64,000 bases of DNA from Cellvibrio sp. KY-GH-1 (GTDB lineage Bacteria > Pseudomonadota > Gammaproteobacteria > Pseudomonadales > Cellvibrionaceae), in the NCBI RefSeq assembly GCF_008806975.1, contig NZ_CP031728.1:868001-932000 (forward strand). The letters are read 5' to 3'. This document shows, one piece after another, positions 53,443 to 62,752 of the stretch. The stretch's first letter is position 1, and every line of letters starts with the position of its first letter. Made by a program: the position numbers and the translations under genes. The notes under the pieces are model-generated. The model did no database searches, was not told where the DNA came from, and worked only from the letters and a program-made list of their open reading frames with translations.

Positions 53443-54306
53443 ATGTCCAGAAACCCTTTATCCGCCTCAAGCCTTTCTCTAGTTATCGGCCTTGTTGCCT
53501 TTATCTTTACTGTCACCGTCCATGCCAAAGAAAAGCAACAGCAGAACGACGGTATTACTAGAGTTGTTATTGCCTGTGAGGAAAATCTCAAACAGGATCA
53601 TGATGATTACTACTACAGTCACTTATTAGAACTGGCGCTTACCAAAACAGTTCCGACACACGGCCCCTTTAAACTCAGTTTTGTACCAGTAATGCCAATA
53701 ACCAATCGTTTATTGCGGGAAATTGAACGGGGACGAATACATGTAACCTGGATGCCCCATTCCCAAAACCTACGCTACAACATTGCTCCGATCCCTATTC
53801 GCCTGTTAAAAAACCTGAGCGATTACCGGGTATTTCTAATTCGCACCGAGGATCAGAAAAGATTTTCAGCCGTAAAATCACTTACTGATTTGCGCAAACT
53901 CAAAGGAGGTATTGGTTCGCACTGGCCTGATCGCCAAGTCATGGAAGAGAACGGTTTGCCGCTTGTGCTCAGTATGAGCTATTTCAATCTGTTCAAAATG
54001 CTGAAATCTCATCGATTTGATTATTTCTCGCGGGGTATCTATCAGGTTCGAATCGAAGTTGAAACCTACGCAAGTCAGGGAATTGCTCTTGAGTCATCAC
54101 TCTTTCTTCGCTACGAAAACCCTGTGTATTTTTACGTACGGAAGGATAACAAAGCGCTGATGGAGCGCATTGAACAAGGTTTAAAAATCGCGCTCGCTGA
54201 TGGCAGCTTCAACGAACTTTTCAGTAGCATTGATAATTTACGCTGGGGGGAGAAATTATTAGAAGAGAAACGCCGTACAACACTACAACTCACCACTTTC
54301 GATTGA
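53443..54306 (+). CDS. Periplasmic binding-protein-like protein (SBP_bac_3 type)
   Basis: 287 residues from Met at 53443, chosen because a normal signal peptide (SLVIGLVAFIFTVTVHA|KE) starts there; the frame is open to 53338. The mature part has the two-lobed periplasmic binding-protein look (VVIACEENLKQDHDDYY, LTDLRKLKGGIGSHWPDRQ). There is no partner transporter gene. It could be a solute sensor or an orphan binding protein. It is the only plus-strand gene inside the chemotaxis cluster, between motD and parC. Confidence 0.7.
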   Translation: MSRNPLSASSLSLVIGLVAFIFTVTVHAKEKQQQNDGITRVVIACEENLKQDHDDYYYSHLLELALTKTVPTHGPFKLSFVPVMPITNRLLREIERGRIHVTWMPHSQNLRYNIAPIPIRLLKNLSDYRVFLIRTEDQKRFSAVKSLTDLRKLKGGIGSHWPDRQVMEENGLPLVLSMSYFNLFKMLKSHRFDYFSRGIYQVRIEVETYASQGIALESSLFLRYENPVYFYVRKDNKALMERIEQGLKIALADGSFNELFSSIDNLRWGEKLLEEKRRTTLQLTTFD

Positions 54307-54318
54307 GAAAATATTAAA

Positions 54319-55191
54319 TTATCGAACTATATTATCGGGCGAAGGCTTTAAATTTGCTTTTGGACGATCCATTTTGCGCTTGGCTACCATAATCGCGACA
54401 CGGCGATTTTGCGCCCTTCCTACATCCGTTTCGTTAGAGGCCACCGGTTGATACTCACCATAACCAACCGCAGACAATCTCTCCGGAGCAACGCCTTTAG
54501 TTGTCAAATATTTAACGATTGCACTAGCACGTGCGGAGGACAACTCCCAGTTCGTAGGGTATTTAGCGCTGTTAATAGGAATATTGTCGGTAAAACCTTC
54601 CACTTGCACAGGGTTGGAATAGCCCTTCAGGATTGCGGCAATTTCATCAAAAATTTTCTGCGCCTGCTCACTGGTTTCAGCACTGCCGGAGCTAAATAAA
54701 ATACTGTCCTTTAACTCTATTTGTAGCCACAGTTCGTTGCTGGAAACCTGAACCATTTGATCATCAATCAGTTGGGAAAATTTTTCAGTTACCAAATCTG
54801 AAATTTGTGATAGTTCGTCGCTCTTGGTTGATGGGTCAACCGCAGTAGCCACGGAACTAATCGCATTGGCAACCTCACCGACATTACTAATGACGCTGGG
54901 TGCTTCTTGCTGTTCAGGTGTCGTCTGGGCCGTTTTCCCCATATCAATTGGGGTAATAACATCATTGGAAGGATTTAACTGTTCTGAAGGCTCTGCATTC
55001 GTTTGTGAGTCAGTTGGCTGGTTAAATGCCTCGATAAAGGTATCTGACAACACACGATACTTGCTGTCATTTACTTGGGAAATCGAATACATCACAACAA
55101 AAAAAGCAAACAAAAGTGTAATAAAATCCGCATAAGACACTAACCAGCGCTCATGGTTTATATGGATATCTTCTCGTCTGCGACGCACCAT
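54319..55191 (-). CDS. motD: Flagellar motor stator protein MotD (MotB family)
   Basis: 290 residues: N-terminal span WLVSYADFITLLFAFFVVMYSIS with the proton-carrying Asp in YADF, a ~120-residue linker and a C-terminal OmpA/peptidoglycan-binding domain (VEGFTDNIPI, NWELSSARASAIVKYL, NRRVAI). It anchors the stator to the cell wall. Fifteen bases after motC. The pairing with motC next to cheB matches the second stator of pseudomonads. Confidence 0.9.
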   Translation of the reverse strand: MVRRRREDIHINHERWLVSYADFITLLFAFFVVMYSISQVNDSKYRVLSDTFIEAFNQPTDSQTNAEPSEQLNPSNDVITPIDMGKTAQTTPEQQEAPSVISNVGEVANAISSVATAVDPSTKSDELSQISDLVTEKFSQLIDDQMVQVSSNELWLQIELKDSILFSSGSAETSEQAQKIFDEIAAILKGYSNPVQVEGFTDNIPINSAKYPTNWELSSARASAIVKYLTTKGVAPERLSAVGYGEYQPVASNETDVGRAQNRRVAIMVAKRKMDRPKANLKPSPDNIVR

Positions 55192-55206
55192 AAAATCAGA
55201 TTAACC

Positions 55207-55953
55207 TCAGTGCGGATGCAAATAACCGTTGAGTTTCATTTCAATTGAGCGTGGATTTTCGCCGTCAGCAATGGCGATAATGCCTTCAATAATCAACTCA
55301 CGGTATTGTGAGTTTTCATTGACGCACATCCGTAGCTTGTTGGATACCGGAATAAATACCAGGTTGGCCAACGCAACACCATAAATTGTTGCCACAAAAG
55401 CGATTGCAATTCCCGGCCCTAATGTAGCGGGGTCAGCTAAATTATTCATTACGTGAATAAGGCCCATCACCGCACCGATAATACCGATCGTGGGTGCGTA
55501 ACCACCCATACATTCGTAAAACTTTATCGCGTCAAAATCTCTTTGTTCATCCACAATTAAATCCGTTTCCAGAATACGGCGGATCACTTCAGGCTCATTT
55601 CCATCCACCAACAATTGCAAGCCTTTTTTTGCAAACGGATCTTTTTCTCGCTCAGAGATAGATTCCAACCCCAACAGACCATCTTTACGTGCAGCTGCCG
55701 CCCAACGGGAAATAGTGGAGACGCCTTGCTTGAAAGGTACATAGGGCGGCTTAACAACCCAACGAATAATTTTTAGTGCGCGGCGCAAACTATTTTTGGA
55801 TGTTTGCAACATGGCCGCACCCAGAGTCCCGCCTATAACAATAAATGCCGCCGGACCGTTTGCCAAGGTTCCCAACCCGCCACCTTCCATAAAGTTGCCA
55901 CCAATAATCGCGGCAAAGGCAACAATAACACCGATAATACTCAGGACATCCAT
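55207..55953 (-). CDS. motC: Flagellar motor stator protein MotC (MotA family)
   Basis: 248 residues with four membrane segments: two at the N-terminus, then a cytoplasmic loop with charged residues that contact the rotor, then IGIIGAVMGLIHVM and IAIAFVATIYGVALANL. The Pro-containing last helices are typical of MotA/MotC/PomA. It forms the ion channel with MotD. One-base overlap with cheB. Confidence 0.9.
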   Translation of the reverse strand: MDVLSIIGVIVAFAAIIGGNFMEGGGLGTLANGPAAFIVIGGTLGAAMLQTSKNSLRRALKIIRWVVKPPYVPFKQGVSTISRWAAAARKDGLLGLESISEREKDPFAKKGLQLLVDGNEPEVIRRILETDLIVDEQRDFDAIKFYECMGGYAPTIGIIGAVMGLIHVMNNLADPATLGPGIAIAFVATIYGVALANLVFIPVSNKLRMCVNENSQYRELIIEGIIAIADGENPRSIEMKLNGYLHPH

Positions 55954-57107
55954 TACATAACCTCTCGCACCAGTCGCGGCCCAATATCTTTCAGACTGAG
56001 CACTTTATCGGTAAAACCTGCGCGAGCAACCGCCATAGGCATTCCATAAATTACGCAACTTGCCTCATCTTGAGACCAAAGTGATGACCCCATTTGCTTT
56101 AAAATACCGGCACCTTTACAACCATCTGAGCCCATACCCGTAAGCACAACACCTAACACCTTATCGGCATAGGTATTTGCTGCCGAACCAAACGTGATAT
56201 CCAGCGAGGGCTTGTAAGTAACGCGATCATCATCTGGCAAAACGCGTACGGAACCGCCGTTGCGTTTATCCAGCATTAACTGCTTTCCGCCCGGGGCTAA
56301 CAACGCGAGTCCGGGTTGTAGCTGATCGCCGTCCACCGCTTCACGAACCTGAATTTTGCATTGTTTGTTTAAACGCTCTGCGAACGCTTTGGTAAAGTTT
56401 TCTGGCATGTGTTGGACAAGCACGATTGGCAACGGGAAATTCGCAGGCAAGGTAATGAGCACCTCCGCGAGCGCGACTGGCCCGCCGGTAGATGCACCAA
56501 TAACAAGAATTTTAGGTTTGTTTTTAAGACGATAATTATCAGGCGCTGTAGACTTGCTATCGTCGTGCGGCGCTGACACCGCCGGTCTTATCGGGGTTGG
56601 AGGAGCTGCAGGGGTCGGTGATGATACCCTAACACTCGATGTCTGTAGTGAAGGAACTGGCACTGGGCTTTTAGCTTCATTGATTGGCGTAGGTGACGCT
56701 ATGCGAGCACTTACACCGGCAAGCGTAATCAAGCGTTCATGTAATTTTTTTTTCAACACTTCAGAGCTGCGGGACACTTCGGCAAAATCTTTGGGAATAA
56801 AATCCAATGCACCCGCCGCCAAAGCATCAAGAGTAATTTTCGCCCCCTCATAGGTAAGCGAAGAAAACATCAAAATTGGTACTTTGCGATTCGCCATTAT
56901 GTGCTTAATTGCCGTTACTCCATCCATCACCGGCATTTCAAAATCCATAGTGATGATATCAGGCTTCAATTCAGCCGCCTTCTCTACCGCTTCACGACCA
57001 TTACTTGCAATACCAATTACTTTTAAATCCGGGTGCTCATTAATAATGTCTTTCAGGCGATGCTGAAAGAAATTGGAATCATCGACGACTAATACCCGGA
57101 CAGGCAT
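55953..57107 (-). CDS. cheB: Chemotaxis methylesterase CheB
   Basis: 384 residues: receiver domain with acceptor Asp in ITMDFEMP, a ~70-residue Pro/Ser/Thr linker and the methylesterase domain. The catalytic triad is visible as Ser in GASTGGP, His in VQHMPENFT and Asp in GMGSDG. It removes methyl groups from chemoreceptors for adaptation. No cheR is in the window. Confidence 0.93.
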   Translation of the reverse strand: MPVRVLVVDDSNFFQHRLKDIINEHPDLKVIGIASNGREAVEKAAELKPDIITMDFEMPVMDGVTAIKHIMANRKVPILMFSSLTYEGAKITLDALAAGALDFIPKDFAEVSRSSEVLKKKLHERLITLAGVSARIASPTPINEAKSPVPVPSLQTSSVRVSSPTPAAPPTPIRPAVSAPHDDSKSTAPDNYRLKNKPKILVIGASTGGPVALAEVLITLPANFPLPIVLVQHMPENFTKAFAERLNKQCKIQVREAVDGDQLQPGLALLAPGGKQLMLDKRNGGSVRVLPDDDRVTYKPSLDITFGSAANTYADKVLGVVLTGMGSDGCKGAGILKQMGSSLWSQDEASCVIYGMPMAVARAGFTDKVLSLKDIGPRLVREVM

Positions 57108-57153
57108 TCAACATACTCCGCAGTTGCAACTGCTTTGGAAAAAAACGCCAATC

Positions 57154-57178
57154 AAAATGCCTGCGAAGCAGGCATTTT
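57154..57178 (-). terminator. Hairpin between cheA and cheB
   Basis: 11-base arms (AAAATGCCTGC / GCAGGCATTTT) with a 3-base loop. On the coding (minus) strand it ends in TTTT, so it may partly terminate transcription or set relative cheA/cheB levels. Confidence 0.55.
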
Positions 57179-57188
57179 ATTGAACAAG

Positions 57189-59456
57189 TTAGTTGTGGCC
57201 CCAACTCGTCGATCCTTTTGCGTAGCGACGTAATAAGCTGGGGATATCCAAAATTAATGCGATGGTACCGTCTCCGGTAATGGTTGCACCGGCCATACCT
57301 GGTGTGCCCTGCAACATTTTTCCAAGTGGTTTAATTACCACTTCTTCCTGGCCGATTAATTGATCCACCACAAAACCAACACGGCGAGTGCCCACCGTAA
57401 CTATAACTACGTGGGCTGCATCAGGCCGATGACCGTAGGCACCTTTCACCAGCCAGTCTTTCATGTAGAAAAGTGGAATCGCCTGATCACGAATTGCCAC
57501 GCAATCCTGCCCGTCTACAATATGACTCTTGGTTAAATCCATATGGAAAATTTCGTTCACACTTACAAGCGGGAAGGCAAATGTTTGTTGGCCCAACATA
57601 AACATCAATGTGGGCATAATCGCAAGCGTTAATGGCACTTTGATGATAAAACGAGTGCCTTTACCCAATTCGGATTTAATTTCTACCGTACCGTTGAGTT
57701 GGGTAATTTTGGTTTTCACCACATCCATACCCACACCGCGACCAGATACATCAGAAATTTCTTTCTTGGTAGAGAAGCCTGGTGCAAAAATTAAATTGTA
57801 CGCTTCAGTATCTGATAAACGATTGGCAGTATCTTCATCAAACATGCCTTTTTCTACAGCGATGCGACGCAATTTTGCCGGGTCCATACCGGCGCCATCA
57901 TCGCTGATGGACAACAAAATATGATCGCCCTCTTGCTCTGCAGCGAGCACTACCTGTCCGATACGCGCTTTACCATTTGCTTCGCGTATTTCCGGGTATT
58001 CTATTCCGTGGTCAACTGAATTGCGCACCAAATGCACTAATGGATCGGCCAACGCTTCTACCAAGTTTTTATCCAAATCGGTTTCTTCACCAACCAATTC
58101 CAAATTAATTTCTTTGCGCAGGCTGCGCGCCAAATCACGCACCACCCGAGGAAAACGACCAAATACTTTTTTGATCGGCTGCATCCGCGTTTTCATTACG
58201 GACGTTTGCAAATCGGCGGTGACTACATCGAGATTTGCAACTGCTTTTACTAGCGCTTCATTAGTAGAGCTATTCCCCAACCGAACCAAACGATTGCGCA
58301 CCAACACCAACTCCCCAACCATGTTCATGATGTCGTCGAGGCGCTGGGTATCTACACGCACCGTAGTTTCTACTTGCGGCGCATCTTTATCGGTGGCGGG
58401 TGCAGGTGGTGGCGCGGATGCAGCAGGCGCTGCCTTTGCGGGCTCAGGTTTTTTAACGGGCGCAGCAGGTGCAGCCGGTTTTACTTCTGCTGCCGGTTTA
58501 GGGGCAGGTTTAGCCGGTGGCGCAGCACCTGCACTTCCGGTACCCGGCCCCTTGCCCTTGCCATGTAGCTGATCAAGTAATGCATCAAATTCATCGTCAG
58601 TTATTAATTCACCTCCACCGGCTGAAACTGGTGCTGTCGTTGCAACTGGTGCTGGAGCGGGCGCAGCAACTCCAGGAACTCCTGGCCCCTTACCTTTACC
58701 GTGCAACTGGTCAAGCAAGGCTTCAAATTCATCCTCACTAATTTCATCTGAAGTAGCTTTGCTAACAGCGGCTGGTGGAGCTTCACTCGGCTTTGGTGCT
58801 ACATCGCCTGGGCCTTTGCCTTTACCGTGCAACTGATCCAAAAGAGCTTCAAATTCGTCTTCACTAATATCATCACTCGCACTAGTCGCGGGTGTTGCTG
58901 CAACCGCAGGCGCGACAACTGGCGTTGATACTGGTTTGCCAGCAATGGCATCAAGTAATTGCTCAAACTCGGCGTCGGTGATATCACCGGCGGCGGCCAC
59001 CGCTGCATTGTCAATTTCTGGCACAGCTTCAGCTACGGCCGATTCAGCAGAAGATTCTTGCAAATCCTCGCAGGAAACCAAACGTTCAAGTGCATGAATT
59101 AACGCTGGCTCAACCGGCGGCAATTCTTCGCGCTGGGAAACCAATTCAAATTGCTGGTTGACCATATCCAGCGCTTGCAGCACTACATCCATTAATTCCG
59201 ATGTAACCGTGCGTTTTCCATTGCGCAAAATATCAAACAGGTTTTCAGTAACGTGACAGCATTCCACCATGGGAGTTAAGGATAAAAAGCCTGCACCGCC
59301 TTTTACCGTATGAAAGCCACGGAAAATTGCGTTTAATAAATCTTTATCTTCCGGGCGCTGTTCCAAATCCACTAATTGCTGGCTGAGGCGTTCGAGGATT
59401 TCCCCCGCCTCTACCAGGAAATCCTGGAGAATGTCTTCGTCATCACCAAAACTCAT
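57189..59456 (-). CDS. cheA: Chemotaxis histidine kinase CheA with repeated linker motif
   Basis: 755 residues. P1 domain with phospho-acceptor His49 (FRGFHTVKGGAGF), a ~250-residue linker, P3 dimerisation domain from ~365 (VDTQRLDDIMNMVGELV), P4 kinase domain (N box LVRNSVDHGIE, DDGAGMD, GRGVGMDVV) and C-terminal P5 CheW-like domain. No ordinary P2 domain is seen. The linker instead carries a DEFEALLDQLHGKGKGPG-type motif three times (around 198, 240 and 287), and a looser fourth copy at ~160. It receives signals via CheW and phosphorylates CheY and CheB. Confidence 0.93.
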   Translation of the reverse strand: MSFGDDEDILQDFLVEAGEILERLSQQLVDLEQRPEDKDLLNAIFRGFHTVKGGAGFLSLTPMVECCHVTENLFDILRNGKRTVTSELMDVVLQALDMVNQQFELVSQREELPPVEPALIHALERLVSCEDLQESSAESAVAEAVPEIDNAAVAAAGDITDAEFEQLLDAIAGKPVSTPVVAPAVAATPATSASDDISEDEFEALLDQLHGKGKGPGDVAPKPSEAPPAAVSKATSDEISEDEFEALLDQLHGKGKGPGVPGVAAPAPAPVATTAPVSAGGGELITDDEFDALLDQLHGKGKGPGTGSAGAAPPAKPAPKPAAEVKPAAPAAPVKKPEPAKAAPAASAPPPAPATDKDAPQVETTVRVDTQRLDDIMNMVGELVLVRNRLVRLGNSSTNEALVKAVANLDVVTADLQTSVMKTRMQPIKKVFGRFPRVVRDLARSLRKEINLELVGEETDLDKNLVEALADPLVHLVRNSVDHGIEYPEIREANGKARIGQVVLAAEQEGDHILLSISDDGAGMDPAKLRRIAVEKGMFDEDTANRLSDTEAYNLIFAPGFSTKKEISDVSGRGVGMDVVKTKITQLNGTVEIKSELGKGTRFIIKVPLTLAIMPTLMFMLGQQTFAFPLVSVNEIFHMDLTKSHIVDGQDCVAIRDQAIPLFYMKDWLVKGAYGHRPDAAHVVIVTVGTRRVGFVVDQLIGQEEVVIKPLGKMLQGTPGMAGATITGDGTIALILDIPSLLRRYAKGSTSWGHN
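58542..58985 (-). repeat. Repeated motif in the CheA linker
   Basis: Residues ~158-173, 196-217, 238-259 and 285-305 of CheA repeat a pattern [D/E]EF[E/D]xLLDQLHGKGKGPG separated by Ala/Pro-rich spacers. The last three are nearly identical. They look like short binding helices on a flexible string. Confidence 0.85.
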
Positions 59457-59481
59457 TCAAGATTCCTCAAGTATTCAGCAA

Positions 59482-60285
59482 TTAGAAGCCAAGGCTCGAT
59501 AGTAAATCGTCAACTTCATCCTGCCCGGCAACCACATCAGCCCGCTCTTTATTAATTTGCGGCCCTTCGGCCTCAGTTTTACGCTTATGCATAATTTCCA
59601 TATCGTGAGCGACCTGTTCGCGATCTTCAGTGAGGCCGGTAATTTCTTCTACCTGCCCGGCTATGCGCACCAGGCTCACTAAATCTTTTTCCACTTCATT
59701 GATTAAACCGATAACCCGTTTTAATACTTGCCCGGTTAGATCCTGGAAGCCTTGCTCCAATACAATGTCTTGCAAATTTTTACTGAGTTGTTCAGTACCC
59801 GTAACCATTTGTGCTAAAAAGCTATCCATCCGGTCATACAACAAACGAAATTCATCCAGGCTCATTTCGCGGCGTTTCAAGCGTGCCCATTCATCGCGTA
59901 AGCTGGTTGCTTCCTGCCCCAGATTCATTGCAATTGGCGCCGCTTCATCCACCATATCCATCGTTTTTTCAGCAGCTTTTTGGGTGAGATCAATGACGTA
60001 ATTCAAGCGATTGGATGCATCGTGAATATCAGAGTTTTCGATCTTTGGCGGCTCTTTAGTAAGGTCAGCATCCACATTAAAATTCACAATTGCATCGTGC
60101 AATCCCCGTGTTAACCGCCCTACCGATTGGAAGATATGACGATCGCGAGATTGGGTGATGGTTTGGATCAATACCGATGCGTCTTCGAACTGGTTGCTTT
60201 GCAGTTTTTCGGTGAGCAACTTTGCGCACTCTTTCAACTCAACCACGAATTCGCTATTGACGGAAATTTGAATGTCAGATGCCAT
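59482..60285 (-). CDS. cheZ: CheY-P phosphatase CheZ
   Basis: 267 residues, almost all helical. The catalytic Gln lies in FQDLTGQVLKRVI. The C-terminal DEVDDLLSSLGF is the CheY-binding peptide of CheZ. It dephosphorylates CheY-P to end the tumble/turn signal. Twenty-five bases before cheA. Confidence 0.92.
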   Translation of the reverse strand: MASDIQISVNSEFVVELKECAKLLTEKLQSNQFEDASVLIQTITQSRDRHIFQSVGRLTRGLHDAIVNFNVDADLTKEPPKIENSDIHDASNRLNYVIDLTQKAAEKTMDMVDEAAPIAMNLGQEATSLRDEWARLKRREMSLDEFRLLYDRMDSFLAQMVTGTEQLSKNLQDIVLEQGFQDLTGQVLKRVIGLINEVEKDLVSLVRIAGQVEEITGLTEDREQVAHDMEIMHKRKTEAEGPQINKERADVVAGQDEVDDLLSSLGF

Positions 60286-60319
60286 GGCAACGCCTTTTTA
60301 TTATTTGATCCGGAAGCAA

Positions 60320-60703
60320 TTAACCTACGCGATCAAAAATTTTCTCGATTTTTTCTTTAAGGGCTTGCGCAGTAAATGGCTTAACCACATAACCATTTAC
60401 ACCAGCCTGAGCCGCTTCAATGATTTGGTCGCGCTTGGCCTCTGCCGTCACCATCAGTACTGGTAAAGTGCGCAACTTTTCGTCGGCACGCACGGCTTTT
60501 AACAAATCGATGCCAGTCATACCCGGCATGTTCCAGTCGGTTACCAGAAATTGAAAATCGCCACTTTTCAGCATGGGCAGTGCTGTAACACCGTCATCGG
60601 CTTCGTGGGTATTGGAAAACCCCAAGTCGCGTAACAGGTTTTTAATGATCCGTCGCATCGTCGAAAAATCATCAACAATCAGGATTTTCATGTTCTTATC
60701 CAA
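60320..60703 (-). CDS. cheY: Chemotaxis response regulator CheY
   Basis: 127 residues from a TTG at 60703, chosen because GGAGG lies 5 bases upstream and this gives the usual [15 protein letters not shown] start; ATG 60691 would be 17 bases from the Shine-Dalgarno. Acidic pocket DD in IVDDF, acceptor Asp in VTDWNMPG, Thr in VTAEAK and Lys in VVKPFTAQ. It carries the signal from CheA to the flagellar switch. Upstream on the minus strand a poor sigma-28-like match (CAACTTTTAA at 60792, GTTAAGGC at 60773 on the plus strand) was noted. Confidence 0.93.
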   Translation of the reverse strand: MDKNMKILIVDDFSTMRRIIKNLLRDLGFSNTHEADDGVTALPMLKSGDFQFLVTDWNMPGMTGIDLLKAVRADEKLRTLPVLMVTAEAKRDQIIEAAQAGVNGYVVKPFTAQALKEKIEKIFDRVG

Positions 60704-60899
60704 CGTAACCTCCACTCCCCGTAACGGGATTTTCATTTACTCATAGTCTAGTAGGAGTTAAAGCATCGGCCAGTTAAGGCACTCAAATCTTCAACTTTTA
60801 ATGCAAATCATAGCTCAAATTCTGACATGTATAGATTATTCAAGCCTATCTGCCGAGCCACCCTGCATTTATTAATCAACGCGTACAGCATTTAACCGG

Positions 60900-61643
60900 C
60901 TAACCGGTATGCCAATCACTCAACTTGGTGCGCAAGCGCGCGGCAGCCTGACTATGAATCTGGCTAACGCGCGATTCGCTTACGCCCAATACCAAACCAA
61001 TTTCTTTCAGGTTTAGCTCCTGATCATAGTAGAGCGACAACACCATTTGTTCGCGCTCAGGCAATTGGCAAATGGCATCAAACAACGCTTTTTTCAAACC
61101 GTCGCGCTGCATACCTTCCAAGGGGCTAACAAAGGCGCTGCTATGTTCCGACGCATCTATGTTGCTGTCTTCCTCGCCAAAAGTTTCTTCATAACTGAAC
61201 AAACGAGCGCTGCTGGAGTCTTGCAACATGACGAAGTATTCATCCAGAGAAACGCCTAATTCCGCGGCCACTTCCCCGTCAGTCGCGTCGCGACCAGTAC
61301 GAGCTTCTACAGCGGCAATAGCCTGGGACACCCGACGGGCGTTGCGATGCACTGAACGGGGGACCCAATCACCACGACGCATCTCATCCACGATTGCACC
61401 GCGAATACGAATGCCGGCATAAGTTTCAAAACTCGCACCGCGTGACATGTCATATTTCTGTGAAGCTTCGATCAGGCCAATCATGCCCGCCTGAATAAGA
61501 TCATCCACCTGCACACTGGCAGGCATCCGCATCATCATGTGATAGGCAATGCGCTTAACCAAAGGCGCGTAGTCTTCGATATTGATTTGCGCATCGAGCA
61601 AGGTCTTTTTATCGTACATGGCTAAACCATTGACTGCGGCCAT
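60900..61643 (-). CDS. fliA: Flagellar sigma factor FliA (sigma-28)
   Basis: 247 residues: region 2 (LIQAGMIGLIEASQKYD, FETYAGIRIRGAIVDEMR), region 3 and region 4 helix-turn-helix (LNLKEIGLVLGVSESRVSQIHSQA). Directs RNA polymerase to late flagellar and chemotaxis promoters. Ends ~196 bp before cheY. Confidence 0.94.
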   Translation of the reverse strand: MAAVNGLAMYDKKTLLDAQINIEDYAPLVKRIAYHMMMRMPASVQVDDLIQAGMIGLIEASQKYDMSRGASFETYAGIRIRGAIVDEMRRGDWVPRSVHRNARRVSQAIAAVEARTGRDATDGEVAAELGVSLDEYFVMLQDSSSARLFSYEETFGEEDSNIDASEHSSAFVSPLEGMQRDGLKKALFDAICQLPEREQMVLSLYYDQELNLKEIGLVLGVSESRVSQIHSQAAARLRTKLSDWHTG

Positions 61644-61733
61644 CGAACACCTTCTTTGTAGTTACAGAATGCAGACTGATCCATTCCATGACTACACAAC
61701 AACTCACTCAGTTTTTCGCTCTTCAGATACAGG

Positions 61734-62561
61734 TTAGCGCGCATTGGCAGCCTGTAATAAACGCTCAACAAAAAATTCAAGCCGCCCTGTCGGTGCATTG
61801 GGCACTGGCCATTTGTCAACGGCCTGAGCCAGTGCGCGTATTGCCATAGAGGCTTTCGAGGAAGGCGCAAATTCCAACAAGGCTTTTTGTTTTTGCACGG
61901 CTTTACGTACGTTTTCATCAAAGGGAATTTGACCAACAAACTGCAAGCTCACGTCCAAAAATTTTTCGCATACGGTGTTCAACTTGTTAAACATGTTGAG
62001 CCCCTCTTGCGGTGTGCGCGTCATATTCGCCACGACGCGGAAACGGAACATACCGTATTCCTTGTTGAGCAATTTTATCAGCGCGTAGGAGTCGGTAATG
62101 GATGACGGCTCGTCGCAGACAACAATAATCACCTCGTTGGCGGCACGTACAAAACTGACCACGGTATCGGAAATACCAGCCGCGGTATCTATCACCAATA
62201 TGTCGACTTGATCGGACAATTCATTAAAAGCGTTAATCAAACCAGCGTGCTCCGCCGTGCTTAATTCCGCCATACGCTGTACACCGGAAGACGCTGGAAC
62301 AATTTTCATACCGCCAGGCCCGTTAACCAGCACTTCACTTAAGCTGTGGGTACCGGCAAGTACATCGGCGAGCGTGTGGGTAGCGCGAACACCTAGCAGC
62401 ACATCCACATTGGCCAACCCGAGATCCGCATCCAGCAACACCACTCGACGACGTAATTCAGCCAGCGCAATGCTTAAATTCACCGAAATATTGCTCTTGC
62501 CTACTCCGCCTTTACCGCCGGATACCGCGATCACTTGTACTGGTCGCATTTGGCTCATCAA
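61734..62561 (-). CDS. fleN: FleN/FlhG, flagellar number regulator
   Basis: 275 residues. MinD-type ATPase with SGGKGGVGKSNISVNLS, DADLGLANVDVLLG and VIDTAAGISDTVV. In polarly flagellated bacteria it limits flagellar number and opposes FlhF and the master regulator FleQ. Located between flhF and fliA as is usual. Confidence 0.93.
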   Translation of the reverse strand: MMSQMRPVQVIAVSGGKGGVGKSNISVNLSIALAELRRRVVLLDADLGLANVDVLLGVRATHTLADVLAGTHSLSEVLVNGPGGMKIVPASSGVQRMAELSTAEHAGLINAFNELSDQVDILVIDTAAGISDTVVSFVRAANEVIIVVCDEPSSITDSYALIKLLNKEYGMFRFRVVANMTRTPQEGLNMFNKLNTVCEKFLDVSLQFVGQIPFDENVRKAVQKQKALLEFAPSSKASMAIRALAQAVDKWPVPNAPTGRLEFFVERLLQAANAR

Positions 62562-62752
62562 CTCACTCCAAACCTATTTTGTTACGCAAACCTGTTGGTA
62601 ACTTAAACTTGCTTTGTGGCGCACGCGGACGAAAAGTAAATCTACCTGCGAGGGCGCCGCTAATGGTGATCTGAGTATAGTTAGGGATTGGCAATTCATC
62701 CGACTAATTTCAGTTTCACCCGCAAAATCATATGCTTATGCTTCGTTGCCGA

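Noticed and set aside
60773..60801. Sigma-28 promoter for cheY
   Set aside because: Spacing is 11 bp as required, but only about 6 of 8 and 4 of 8 positions match the consensus, which is too weak to call.
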